In this document: piece after piece, positions 20,560-31,278 of the stretch
Position numbering within the stretch: the stretch's first letter is position 1
How the letters are laid out: every line of letters begins with the position of its first letter
Assembly (NCBI RefSeq): GCF_038502225.1
Contig: NC_091293.1
Location: 9,661,165-9,725,164 of the forward strand
Origin: Cherax quadricarinatus
Lineage: Eukaryota; Arthropoda; Malacostraca; Decapoda; Parastacidae
Direction of reading: 5' to 3'
DNA length: 64,000 nucleotides
Notes under the pieces: model-generated
What the model was told of the DNA's origin: nothing
What the model saw: the letters and a program-made list of their open reading frames with translations, nothing else
Database searches by the model: none
Position numbers and translations under genes: made by a program

Positions 20560-21232
20560 TTAAAGAACGTATAATCTGCAGGCATACAACTCCTAAGTCC
20601 CTAGTAACAGATAATCGAGGTGAATTCTGTAATGAGATTCTTGAAAAGTTGTGTACTTTATACAAGATCTCTAACTCGACCATTGTTCCTCATCGTCCTG
20701 CCAGCAATGGTCTAGCGGAAAGAACAAATAAGAAAATACTCAATGTGTTGAGAGACACTATTAATCTCAATGGTGCAACCTGGGATGAAGTTATACCTGA
20801 TGTTTAGTGTGCCATAAATTCTGCTTACAGCGCTTCTATAGGTGACACTCCACATTATGCATTGTATGGTGTAGATAAACGTTTACCATATGAGTTGTTA
20901 TTTTCTGTTCCAAAACCAAATAACAATCATGATGATTTCATAGCGACTCTTACCAACTTAGCTCAAGGTGTCTTCAGAAGAATCTGAGGAACACTTTATA
21001 CATCAACAGCAGAATTTACAAGATTCACTAATACTCGAGCAAAGCCAACCAAAATTAAAGTAGGTATGAGAGTTATGCTAATTTATTTAATAAAACATCC
21101 GCAATGTTTAGGCTCGATCAGAAGTTTGTTGGTCCATATCGAGTAGTCAAACAGGTCAGTGGCAATAAGAATAAAGTTCGAGAAATCAGTTCTGGTCAGT
21201 ATGAAGAATCGCATTTAGATCATATGAAGCTA
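20560..21232 (+). pseudogene. Gypsy-D integrase part
   Basis: DNRGEFCNEILEKL, IVPHRPASNGLAERTNKK and the conserved downstream block HYALYGVDKRLPYELLFS match the intact gypsy integrase; the first catalytic region is missing. The C-terminal end SGQYEESHLDHMKL stops at the Tc1 insertion. Confidence 0.8.
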
Positions 21233-22604
21233 CAGTGCTAGTCACAGCATTATGCCGGGTGAGTATCCAGCATTATGCCGTGACGAAAAGCAAATGCCTA
21301 GCATACAGGAGGTTCTTTTTTCGTCAGTGCATTATGCCAGGTAGCAGCCGTTAGCATGACATCACGACCTGCCACCACACTCCACAGTGACTCCTCAGTG
21401 CTCATATGGCTGCTATGGTGAGAGGAAGTGTTTCACTTTTGTTTCTCATCCATCCCATCTTTGATTGGTGTTCCCTTTAGTTTTGGGGCTATACATGTTT
21501 GAATATGGGTAAAAGGAAGTCATAACACCTGAATCTATAGCTCAAATCATAGGTGCTTCACAAAGCTGGGCACCAGACGAAAGAAATAGTGGAGAATGTT
21601 GGTGTGTGTGAGCGTTCAGTGAGGAACTGGGTGCAGCGTTTCAAGGTTGATGGTGGTGTTGAGTCTGCCAAACCTCGGCCTGGCCCCTAGAGGAAGACAT
21701 CTGTTTATACTTTAACTGTGTTAAAGAAGAAGTTAGAGAGTACACCTAAGATAACTGTTAGAGAATTGAAAGAAAAGAGCCACATCTTCTCTCAGAGATG
21801 TCTGTAAGAACTGTTAACAGACGTGTGTCAGAACTGGGCTACGGTAGTCACCGCCAGGTTATGAAACCGATCCTCTCTAAGCCACAGAAAACACGTAGGC
21901 TGGATTATGCAAAGAAATATCTTCACTAGACTCCTCAACAGTTGTCTGAAGTACTTTGGAATGATGAAGCAACCTTCACCATCACCTGTAACAGTGAGGG
22001 ACATGTGTACCAGCCCAGAGGTAGTGACCCGCTGGACTCATGCTTCACCTGTGGGACCACCAAACCCCTAGACTTGCTCATGGTTTGGGGGTGTTTCAGT
22101 GCTCAGAGTATTGGTGAACTCATTGTGCTTCCCAAAAGCCAGTATATGAACCAATATAATTGACTCGAGTTATTGTGTGAGGCATTTGACAAGTGTGGGG
22201 CTACGGTTTGTATGCAGATTGGTGCACCGTGTCATACCACCAAATCTGTAGTTCAGTGGCTTAAGGACTGTGAAGTGATGTTCTTCAATGACTGGCCAGG
22301 CAATTCCCAAGAACCTTTGGTCAATAGTAAAAAGCAGTTTACTGGACAAGGATATCAGTTCCATCACTTGGCTGGAGGCTGCTCTACATGAGGCATGGGA
22401 TAATATACCTCCCCAAACCCTCAAGAATTTGTGTGAGAGTCTTCCTACATGGCTGAGGGACGTGATTAAGTGTAAAGGACACATCACAAAGTATTAAAAA
22501 CCTTAGTAAGTGTGCCAATGTACATATTATAATCTTTCATGGTATGTGTTTGTGTTTTGGTACTTGTGTGGGGGAGGGGCGGCATAATGCCATGACTAGC
22601 ACTG
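21233..22604 (+). mobile_element. Tc1/mariner-type DNA transposon (1372 bp) inserted in gypsy-D
   Basis: Inverted ends starting CAGTGCTAGTCACAGCATTA at 21233 and the near-complement ending GACTAGCACTG at 22604, flanked by TA on both sides (21231-21232 and 22605-22606). The motif GCATTATGCC recurs three times near the left end. It contains a transposase pseudogene. It separates integrase and tail of gypsy-D. Confidence 0.9.
21504..22497 (+). pseudogene. Tc1-like transposase, inactivated
   Basis: N-terminal helix-turn-helix (MGKRK, then ERSVRNWVQRFKVDGGV near 21610), then the DDE catalytic domain: WNDEATFTIT (first D, near 21958), QIGAPCHTTKSVVQWL where QDG would be expected (second D lost), and DWPGNSQ followed by a deletion of the conserved segment carrying the third acidic residue, resuming as NLWSIVKSSL. 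In-frame stops near 21690, 21930 and 22161. Cannot be active. Confidence 0.88.
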
Positions 22605-22846
22605 TAGTATGCGATGATGATGAGGGTCCTGACATCCAGACAGATGTGACAGACTCTGACAATCTTCCTGACTCAGTACCCTCTACCTCTAACAACCAGA
22701 CAGACGAACAACATGATTGTGGGTATTCCTTATGTATACGACAAGTAATGAGGAATCCCCAAGTTTCATTTGTAAATACCAGTTTAGTTCCTCAATCACA
22801 GCATGTGTTAGCTGTTGCAACAGAGTTTGATTTCCCTCAGAGATGA

Positions 22847-23170
22847 TGACCACTTTGCATATGTAAATCTCACCTTAGCAGTGTTGGGGTTAAATGTACA
22901 TAATGTTTATATATAGACAATATAGTCTATAGAGCATTTCAGCTATGTGTGTTCTATATCAACTTGTTGATGTTCAAATTTTTTTTTTATGTATTCATGT
23001 TCTCTCCAAATTCTGAGATTTAACAGCAAAAGACTTGTGTGTACCAAGTCTGCCTTTTCTGTTAAACACTTTCTTCTTTGTAAATATAATTCCCCAGAAT
23101 CTCTAGATCACATGAACACAGATTGATCGATATTCTCTATTTGTATCTCAGTCTCATTTGTTGTACTATA
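22847..23170. other. Spacer, probably 3' end of gypsy-D
   Basis: AT-rich DNA between the end of the gypsy-D frame (stop at about 22846) and the LTR of Gmr1-2. No repeat match within the window. Confidence 0.4.
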
Positions 23171-24506
23171 TGTTGCAACCCCAGAATGAATCAAAATGTA
23201 TATGATGTATATTATGTATATGTATATAATGTATATTACCTTTTCATATAATTTTATATTGCTTATATTTGCGATAATAGCTAAATCGTAAATATATTGC
23301 TTTATATTATTATTTGACTTAGTTATGTTGTTAGGTAGGATGTAACATTCATATAATATTATGTGCTCCTATATAGTTCAAATCTTGATTGTCTAACTAC
23401 TGTAATTATCACTTGTGGCTCATTACTCTGCCAGCTTCTCTGTTGCTGAGCAGCAACTGTCCACGGAGCTATCACGTGATAGAGAAGGGGGGTGGGTGAT
23501 CACACCTCGCCTGAAGTATTCAGTCTGGTCTAGACTTGCTTGGTGGTTGGACGTATTCCTGACAAGTGCCTAACTCTCCCTTATTGGCCCTTGTTGGAAG
23601 ATCGTCTCTGTCTCATTATTGTTGTAGGTTATGTGAGACTCTGTTCACAGAACACTGTCTAGACTTAGTGATTTTCGACGTTGTACTGAGGTTGTGTGTT
23701 GCATAGACACTCTGAGCAACTAAGGTCCTGAGCTGTAGCTTCTGACCTAACTTGTACTGGTATCTGTGTACTGTCACAGTCGGGGATTTTCTTATGCTGA
23801 ACTTAGATTCAGTAGTATGGGAGTTTGGTGACTTTTGTGGAGGATCTGCTGATGGTCCCTACTTAGTGTCGTTATATTATCTCCTTGTTCCTGATTCTGT
23901 GTCGCAGTTGCTAGTTGTATTGCTATTGGGCTTAGCATTCTTTTTATTGTTCAAGCAGACTGTTCTGAGTGCCAGTTGGTCAAGAAGTTAGTTGATGTGA
24001 GGACTTTGTCAGTCACTTGTTCAAGTCTAGTCGAGTCGTGAGACATAGTGAACTACTTAGAGCACTTACACATATACACACAAACTTACTTGTACATATT
24101 TGTAATATCTTATTAAATGTTAATGTACCAGACGGTACTTAAGAATTATAAATGTGATATGTGCTTTCAGCACAATAATACTGTACACGAGAGAAGTGAT
24201 TAATATTATTTTGATTTCTGTGATTGATTTAATTTAATTTAATTTGATATACACCTAAACAACTTAATTATTAATAAATTTATTGAATTTTAATTTCTCT
24301 AGTTAGTAGCCTACCAGTTGTAATCCCGAAGCACTATTAATTCTTATTGAATTCTAATGGATAATTGGACAAGGATACTAACTACTTGTTACAAAAAATG
24401 CAATTTCTAAAAAGCTTAGAGATCTCCAGTGGATGCTAGAAGGGCAGTCCTTTCTAGTATTCACTGGAGATCTCTAAGCTTTTTAGAAATCACGTTTTTT
24501 GTAACA
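23171..24506 (+). repeat. 5' LTR of Gmr1-2 (1336 bp)
   Basis: Starts TGTTGCAACC and ends TTTTTTGTAACA. The first 855 bp recur at 28551-29405. Its last 120 bp form a long hairpin. Confidence 0.9.
24387..24506. other. Long terminal hairpin of Gmr1-2 LTR
   Basis: Arms 24387-24440 and 24452-24506, each about 55 bases and nearly complementary (TCTAAAAAGCTTAGAGATCT on one arm, complement on the other), with a loop of about ten bases. The outer bases are TGTTAC and GTAACA, so the hairpin itself looks like a tiny LTR ending flush with the real LTR end. Confidence 0.9.
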
Positions 24507-24508
24507 AA

Positions 24509-24526
24509 TGGGGGCCTGTCCGGGAT
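24509..24526 (+). other. Primer-binding site of Gmr1-2
   Basis: TGGGGGCCTGTCCGGGAT, two bases after the LTR; identical to Gmr1-1 at 5858-5875. Resembles the tRNA-Pro-type PBS of gammaretroviruses. Confidence 0.8.
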
Positions 24527-24787
24527 GCTCTTGATCCAAGGTGTTCGAGAAATTGTCCAGTGTGACCATAGAGGTATTCAAACACTTTGAGTACTTTTCT
24601 AATCTGAAGACTTTGAGTTTAGTCTTGTACAACATACTAGGTGGATGTATGTACTTGACTGTGTCTCTTGATCCAAGGAGATGGAAATACTGTTTATGAG
24701 TTCTAACTCTAAGACGACCAACACTAAAATTCCTATTAGGATTATAGTTTCCCATAATCACTCTCTCGTAGTACACTTATTTTCGTG

Positions 24788-26254
24788 ATGTATGTCAAAG
24801 TGAAACAGTTAATTGATACTCTGACTTTGTCTGAGTTGAGTACATTAAAACTTCAGACGTGTTGGCGAGTAGCCAAATATCTCGGTGTGACGTATAACAG
24901 GAATTACACCTCAGAAACTGTCAGAGCATTAATTAAAGATATATTGTTTCCTGCTCATGCAGAGATGTCTGATTATGATTCAGATACAGAAAGCCTAGTG
25001 TCACGATTAGGAAGTAGGACTCTATTTGATGGCATAGAAGATAGAGCAACTACCGCAGAAGTGAGCCTAGTGTCTGAGCCTAGTGTAGCGAAGTTCTCAC
25101 TCACACCTTCCCGCCTCACTGACACAATAGTACAGAGTATAGCTGGTACTATGACTGACCCCCATACTAGTACTGTGTATACTACACCTGTATCTACTTA
25201 TCCTAGACCAGATCTAGACTCTCTAGGGATGGCTGGACGAGGTGCCCGACCTAAGGACTGTCCAGAAAGACATGTTAATTTCCCTACTCCTCTGTTACCC
25301 ACTGGTCCTATCTCTCAGGAACAGCTTGAGAGGTTTGAACGCCTCACAATGTTGCAGACTGCACAAATAGAGGCACAGAGGAAATTGAATGAAGAAGATT
25401 TCCAGAGGGAAAATGTTCGTCTTGTCAGACAACAGACTGATAGATCACAGGACACATTTAATGTGCAGAAAGCTGCATCCATAGTTCCTAAGTTTTTTGA
25501 GAGTGACTTAGACACCTATTTTGATGTGTTTGAGAACCACACACGTGCTATGAACTGGCCACATAAGCACTGGGCTACCTTGTTGCACACAGCTTTGACA
25601 GGAAGAGCTCAAACTTGTACTGCTGCTTTACCATTTGCCAAGTACATTAGTTATGATGCTGTCAAGCAAACTATTCTAGAGACATATAACTTGTTACCTG
25701 TAAGTTATCAACGTGTATTTCGTACGTTACAACGACGACAAGATCAAACTTGTGTAGAGTTTGCTCGTGAGTAAAAAGTTGCATTTGAGAGATGGTCTAG
25801 ATCTGCGAAATGTAACAACTACGACAGCCTGGTTCAGTTGTTACTTCACGAAGAGTTTAACAACTGTATGTCTGTGGACATACAAGAATATCTGATCGAT
25901 CATACTACCTCAGATATTATGGAAACTGCAGCATTAGCAGACAATTACGAGATTTCTCACAAACTTGTACGTACTAAAACAAACAGAAACAAGGTAACTA
26001 AAAGTTGTCCTAGAAGTTGGCTACCTAAATCAGCTGCTCATTGCCAGCCTGTTGTATCTGCTACTGTAACTTCTCGTACCTTTACCAGGAAAACTCATAA
26101 TCCTGAATCTGTCTCTGTGGCAAGACAGAAGTCTGATATCGAGAAGAAGAAAGTTAAATGTACCTATTGTAACAGAAAAGGACATGCTAGAGTGTATTGC
26201 TATGAGTTAGAAAGAGATACGAGAAGCAGTCGTGTGGCTGGCACCCCCACTTAA
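24788..26254 (+). pseudogene. Gmr1-2 gag
   Basis: ATG 24788 matches the N-terminus of Gmr1-1 gag (LIDTLTLSELSTLKLQTCW, VRALIKDILFP). Then a variable region, FERLTMLQTAQIEAQRKLNE, capsid-like KFFESDLDTYFDVFENHTR, and a CCHC knuckle CTYCNRKGHARVYC near 26158. A TAA at 25772-25774 replaces a lysine codon in an otherwise continuous frame, and a TAA at 26252-26254 replaces a glutamine codon relative to Gmr1-1, so both are likely mutations. The same frame then runs to the candidate readthrough UGA at 26345 and into protease. Confidence 0.85.
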
Positions 26255-26344
26255 GTCGTATCCTCCTCTCCCATGCAACAAAGGCACCAAAATCCTAGTA
26301 ATACCTCTGATCCTACTGTTTTAGATAATGTTACTCAGAACACA

Positions 26345-26347
26345 TGA
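26345..26347 (+). promoter_or_regulatory. Candidate gag-pol readthrough UGA (Gmr1-2)
   Basis: TGA followed by CTA-G, a context known to favour readthrough. It aligns with the TGA at 4149-4151 of Gmr1-1: both follow a low-complexity S/T/Q/N-rich linker and precede the protease in phase. Confidence 0.55.
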
Positions 26348-27868
26348 CTAGCGTCAGAAAGTGTATCTGACGAAAAGATTCGTTCAGCGATGAGTCCTTA
26401 CTTATCGAGAGGTAAAGTAGGATTTGACGAATCACATCTAACCGAGATAATTACTTTCAGAGACATTGGCAGTTATCTCACATTATTAAGAGAAGACGTA
26501 CTGCCCATAACTGATAATACCTATACCAAGATAGATGTATTGTTAGAAGCCTATGGAGGGGCTGTTATAAAAGTACCTCTGCACAAAGTTTATATTGAAA
26601 CAAGCTATTATACTGGTTATATTTCAGTGGGTATATCCAGTGGTGTATTTCCCATCAGGTCAGTGGACTTGTTGATAGGGGACAATATCCTTCATGCTGG
26701 TATATGTAAAGAACCACTTGTGATTGAAAATAGCACTGATGATAATTATGCCATTGAAGCTTGTAGAGAGAAGCCTATTTTATTTCCTCTCAGCACAATT
26801 ACTAGAGCTATGTCAAAGATACAACAAGCATCCTTGTCTTCTGTTGAGTTAGTGGATGACAATGATTTGGGCTTGAATATGTTGTTCAGTGATGCTCTGC
26901 ACCCAGGATCATTAACATTGACTCCCCCCGGTCATCAACCTGGTAAGGACACAACTGGCATTAAATTTCCAACTCATGATGATTTAATCAAGGATCAGTT
27001 TGTTGATCAGTCACTGGAAAGACTGAGAGATATAGCAGTTACTGAGAGTGAAGCAAAGGATCTCAATAATTGTTACTATTATAGTAACGGTGTACTGATG
27101 GAGAAAAATACATATATGTTGTCAGCTGATAGTGTTTCCACCACAGTCAAGCATCTCGTAGTGTTACCAGTTACATTTCGTGAACAAGCCAATGATTTTG
27201 CTCACAATGGTCCCATAGGAGGACATTTGGGTGTCAAGAAGACACTCGGTAAACTGGCAAAACATTTTACTTGGCCAATGATGAAGGAAACAGTAGCTGA
27301 TCATGTGCGATGTTGCCACGTGTGTCAAGTGACAGGCAAGCCAGCACACACACCTCCACCTACACCTCTCACTCTGTTCACTAGTAGCAAAGTTCAGTTC
27401 ACCTGGACTAGAGATTGTTCAGACTTGTTCAAAAGATTGAAACGTTTGCTCTCCTCTGATCCTGTGTTGAAAAGTCCTAATTTCAATCTTCCCTTCTTTT
27501 TACATATAGATGCGAGTGGTTATGCAGTGGGCGCTGTGCTGCTCCAACAGTCAACATCCACTGACATTTTCCATCCTATATGTTATTATTCATCTAAGCT
27601 CAAACGACACCAGAAAAATTATGCCACTATTGAGAAAGAGGCTCTAGCTCTTGTGGTGTCCTTGGAACATTCTGACGTGTATTTGGGCACTTCCCCATTT
27701 AAAATTAACGTTTTTTCAGACCACAATCCACTCACCTACATAAACACTATGAAGAGTAAAAATGCTAGGATCATGAGGTGGGCTCTCAGAATCCAGCCTT
27801 ATTCTATTAATATAAAACATATAAGTGGTCATTGTAATGTAATTGCTGACGCTCTGTCACGTCCTTAA
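26348..27868 (+). pseudogene. Gmr1-2 pol: protease, integrase zinc domain, RNase H; RT deleted
   Basis: Open from the UGA to 27868. Protease region with decayed active site (TFRDIGSYLTLL), VDLLIGDN, integrase HHCC domain (GGHLGVKKTLGKLAKHF, CCHVCQVTGKP near 27310-27340). At about 27364-27375 it jumps directly into the segment just after RT (FTSSKVQFTWTRDCSDLFKR) and RNase H (FFLHIDASGYAVGAVLLQQ, ATIEKEALALVVSLEH, DHNPLTYINTMK, CNVIADALSRP). Compared with Gmr1-1, roughly 560 residues are missing without changing frame. Non-autonomous. Confidence 0.9.
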
Positions 27869-28539
27869 TAATTTTCAGTTACATTAAATTAACGTAATTT
27901 TATGCCCAAATACCTTTTGTTACTTGCTATGTCAAATTCAGTAAAGTAATGTAATATCTCCAGCCCATGTTAACTATGTATACTCATGTCATGTCTAATT
28001 ATGTTATTTATATATTCACAGTAGTAATGGTATGTGTGTGAGGAGGAGACAGAAGCTGAGTGATGAGTTAGTAGTGTTGTGTGGACGATGTTACTACGTG
28101 GCAGAACACTGTCCTGCTGCAGACCCCCCCTTCCTCACTACACACCTTAAGCTGCTTCATACTCAGATGTCCATGCTGCATAGCATTCCACAACCACTAC
28201 TTAAGAGTGGAATGCCATCTCCTGTCTATCACACAAGACTATTGTTCATATGCAGTCTCCTCTACTATGATCGAGCCTCAACGTGTCATGCTTGTCTACG
28301 CTATCCTATCTCTACACTGATGTACATAACCACGAGTATGCAGAGATACGATACTTTGTACTGCCCTAGTACCAGGGGCATAACTTATAGTGATATAGAC
28401 ACTGAAAAATAGAAGTGCTTGGCACAAGAGTGACTCTGATTTATTTTTTATATTAAATTGTATTATTAATGTGGCATGAGTAATCAGTAATAATGTGAAA
28501 GACATTAACACAACTCCTAGTGTGACCGTTTGTCATGTT
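27869..28539 (+). other. 3' noncoding region of Gmr1-2
   Basis: 670 bp between the RNase H stop and the polypurine tract. Short frames show no motif. Longer than the equivalent region of Gmr1-1, with no recognisable envelope-like gene. Confidence 0.5.
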
Positions 28540-28550
28540 GGGGGGGGGGG
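28540..28550 (+). other. Polypurine tract of Gmr1-2
   Basis: Eleven G immediately before the 3' LTR, the same length as in Gmr1-1. Confidence 0.85.
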
Positions 28551-29405
28551 TGTTGCAACCCCTGAATGGGTCACAATGTATATGATGTATATTATGTATA
28601 TGTATATAATGTATATTACCTTTTCATATAATTTTATATTGCTTATATTTGCGATAATAGCTAAATCGTAAATATATTGCTTTATATTATTATTTGACTT
28701 AGTTATGTTGTTAGGTAGGACGTAACATTCATATAATATTATGTGCTCCTATATAGTTCAAGTCTTGATTGTCTAACTACTGTAATTATCACTTGTGGCT
28801 CATTACTCTGCCAGCTTCTCTGTTGCTGAGCAGCAACTGTCCACGGAGCTATCACGTGATAGAGAAGAGGGGGGGGTGATCGCACCTCGCCTGAAGTATT
28901 CAGTTTGGTCTAGACTCGCTTGGTGGTTGGACGTATTCCTGACAAGTGCCTAACTCTCCCTTATTGGCCCTTGTTGGAAGATCGTCTCTGTCTCATTATT
29001 GTTGTAGGTTATGTGAGACTCTGTTCACAGAACACTGTCTAGACTTAGTGATTTTCGACGTTGTACTGAGGTTGTGTCGCATAGACACTCTGAGCAACTC
29101 AGGTCCTGAGCTGTAGCTTCTGACCTAACTTGTACTGGTATCTGTGTACTGTCACAGTCGGGGATTTTCTTATGCTGAACTTAGATTCAGTAGTATGGGA
29201 GTTTGGTGACTTTTGTGGAGGATCTGCTGATGGTCTCTACTTAGTGTCGTTCTATTATCTTCTTGTTCCTGATTCTGTGTCGCAGTTGCTTGTTATATTG
29301 CTATTGGGCTTAGCATTCTTTTTATTGTTCAAGCAGACTGTTCTGAGTGCCAGTTGGTCAAGAAGTTAGTTGATGTGAGGACTTTGTCAGTCACTTGTTC
29401 AAGTC
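28551..29405 (+). repeat. 3' LTR of Gmr1-2, truncated
   Basis: Matches the first 855 bp of the 5' LTR, ending at ACTTGTTCAAGTC. The remaining 480 bp, including the hairpin, are replaced by CR1 LINE sequence, so a deletion or rearrangement joined the two. Confidence 0.9.
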
Positions 29406-30329
29406 AGTTCTGATAGAGTTCCGCACCAAAGACTGTTGAAAAAAGTAGCAGCTCATGGCATTGGGGGAAGAGTGCTCTCGTGGATCGAATCATGGCTCAC
29501 AGACAGAAAGCAGAGAGTGTCCATAAATGGGGTTAAATCCGAGTGGGGATCAGTAACAAGTGGCGTTCCACAGGGATCAGTCTTGGGCCCGTTGTTGTTT
29601 ATAATATATATCAATGATCTTGATGAAGGAATTATTAGTGATATGAGCAAATTCGCCAATGACACTGTCAATGTCCTGAACTGTACATAAGTGTCTTTTT
29701 CCACATCTTGTCGGTATCACCATACCATTTCCTCATAGGTAGGATAATTGATTCAAACGTAGATGTTAGGGAACTTCAGGAGGATTTAGACAAACTTTAC
29801 TCTTGGTCAGAAAAGTGGCAGATGCAGTTCAATGTAGATAAATGCAAGGTTCTGAAGCTCGGGAGTGTCCATAACCCTAGCACTTATAAGTTAAATAATG
29901 TAGAACTTAGCCATACAGATTGCGAAAAGGACTTGGGGGTTATGGTAATCAGCAACCTTAAACCAAGACAGCAATGTCTAAGCGTACGTAATAAGGCAAA
30001 TAGATTACTGGGATTTATATCAAGAAGTGTAAGCAACAGAAGTCCAGAGGTCATACTGCAGCTTTATACATCATTAGTAAGGCCTCACCTAGATTATGCA
30101 GCTCAATTCTGGTCTCCATATTACAGAATGGACATAAATTCGTTAGAAAACATTCAGCGTAGGATGACTAAATTAATACATAGCATTAGAAATCTTCCTT
30201 ATGAAGAAAGATTGAAGACTCTTAAGTTACATTCACTTGTTAGACGAAGAATGAGGGGAGACCTGATCGAAGTGTATAAGTGGAAGATAGGTATTAATAA
30301 AGGGGATATTAACAAGGTCTTGAGGATAT
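29406..30329 (+). mobile_element. CR1-C LINE, RT middle and C-terminal part (first copy)
   Basis: Starts inside the RT palm ([19 protein letters not shown]), [20 protein letters not shown], catalytic box as FANDT (29655, D lost), then after a break near 29690 the thumb region (29756-30329: MQFNVDKCKVLKLGS, NLKPRQQCLSVRNKANR, RRMTKLIHSIRNLPYEER). It runs into a gap of Ns. The segment 29990-30329 is nearly identical to 31957-32290. A short scrap at 29688-29716 (CTTGTCGGTA) resembles the retrozyme-unit tail. Confidence 0.85.
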
Positions 30330-30429
30330 NNNNNNNNNNNNNNNNNNNNNNNNNNNNNNNNNNNNNNNNNNNNNNNNNNNNNNNNNNNNNNNNNNNNNNN
30401 NNNNNNNNNNNNNNNNNNNNNNNNNNNNN
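30330..30429. other. Assembly gap (100 N)
   Basis: Exactly 100 Ns, a conventional gap of unknown size. It lies between near-identical LINE segments and next to the tandem array, so array copies may be missing. Confidence 0.99.
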
Positions 30430-30482
30430 CTCAAGGATGAGGGACTGATTACCTCATTCTCCTCCTGTTCTTCAAGTTTCTC

Positions 30483-30534
30483 CTTCGTATGGACTGATGA
30501 AGCCACTGTGTGGCGAAACGTTTCCTCAATGAAG
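30483..30534 (+). ncRNA. Hammerhead-ribozyme-like motif, unit 1
   Basis: Stem I outer pairs CTTC 30483-30486 with GAAG 30531-30534; internal loop GTAT opposite TCAAT; inner pairs GGA 30491-30493 with TCC 30523-30525; core CTGATGA 30494-30500; extra A 30501; stem II GCCAC 30502-30506 with GTGGC 30510-30514; GAA 30515-30517; stem III AC/GT 30518-30521; GTT triplet with predicted cleavage after 30522. The only departure from the type I consensus is the extra A. The two-pair stem III implies action as a dimer. Confidence 0.65.
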
Positions 30535-30854
30535 ATTCCCAAGAGTTGTGTATGAGTCTAATTTATCAACATGTCGGTTCTCTGAACCATTCATCTACAA
30601 ATCTGTCAGACACTGCAACTTCTTGGGATCTTAATACTTAGGAATTCTTCGCTTGCCTAATTCTTGGGCACGACCTACTTCCACATTGAACAAATGTGAC
30701 ACGACCTATGACTGCTGCACCTCTCCTGCCATACGGTTTATAAGCTGCTTCTCCGCTGATTTGCCGTATTCTATTCAAGATTGATGGACTGAACACATCG
30801 ACTCAAGGTTGAGGGACTGATTACCTCATTCTCCTCCTGTTCTTCAAGTTTCTC

Positions 30855-30906
30855 CTTCGTATGGACTGATGAAGCCACTGTGTGGCGAAACGTTTCCTCA
30901 ATGAAG
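30855..30906 (+). ncRNA. Hammerhead-ribozyme-like motif, unit 2
   Basis: Identical in sequence to unit 1, shifted by 372 bp; core CTGATGA 30866-30872. Confidence 0.65.
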
Positions 30907-31226
30907 ATTCCCAAGAGTTGTGTATGAGTCTAATTTATCAACATGTCGGTTCTCTGAACCATTCATCTACAAATCTGTCAGACACTGCAACTTCTTGGGA
31001 TCTTAATACTTAGGAATTCTTCGCTTGCCTAATTCTTGGGCACGACCTACTTCCACATTGAACAAATGTGACACGACCTATGACTGCTGCACCTCTCCTG
31101 CCATACGGTTTATAAGCTGCTTCTCCGCTGATTTGCCGTATTCTATTCAAGATTGATGGACTGAACACATCGACTCAAGGTTGAGGGACTGATTACCTCA
31201 TTCTCCTCCTGTTCTTCAAGTTTCTC

Positions 31227-31278
31227 CTTCGTATGGACTGATGAAGCCACTGTGTGGCGAAACGTTTCCTCAATGAAG
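31227..31278 (+). ncRNA. Hammerhead-ribozyme-like motif, unit 3
   Basis: Identical core, stems and internal loop, shifted by another 372 bp; core CTGATGA 31238-31244. Small differences appear only further 3' (CCCTAGAG for CCCAAGAG). Confidence 0.65.

Larger units (their letters stand above)
18721..22846 (+). mobile_element. Gypsy-D: decayed, 5'-truncated Ty3/gypsy pol, split by a Tc1 element
   Basis: Aligns with pol of the intact gypsy at 43886-48142: a spacer domain (18825-19193, ILVDSDSCKVKGVFVEPSLH), RT (19256 to about 20065, YLDD at 19765-19776), RNase H (20077-20370), integrase core (20560-21232, VPHRPASNGLAERTNKK and HYALYGVDKRLPYELL) and the C-terminal tail after the Tc1 insertion (22607-22846). 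Many stops and frameshifts, and about 200 residues around the RNase H-integrase junction are missing. No LTR was recognised. Confidence 0.85.
23171..29405 (+). mobile_element. Gmr1-like LTR retrotransposon (Gmr1-2), internally deleted
   Basis: 5' LTR 23171-24506, PBS 24509-24526, gag 24788-26254, protease/integrase fragment/RNase H 26348-27868, eleven-G polypurine tract 28540-28550, 3' LTR from 28551 truncated at 29405. By eye about twenty differences separate the two LTRs over 855 bp. The integrase core and all of RT are deleted with the frame preserved. Three in-frame stops are present: two appear to be mutations and one aligns with the Gmr1-1 UGA. Confidence 0.9.

Noticed and set aside
23752..23991. 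79-codon frame conserved in both Gmr1-2 LTRs (also 29130-29369)
   Set aside because: It lies wholly within the LTR and is conserved simply because LTRs are copies. No motif and no counterpart in Gmr1-1.
24483..24776. 97-codon minus-strand frame between Gmr1-2 PBS and gag
   Set aside because: Overlaps the LTR hairpin and PBS; no recognisable domain. Treated as chance.
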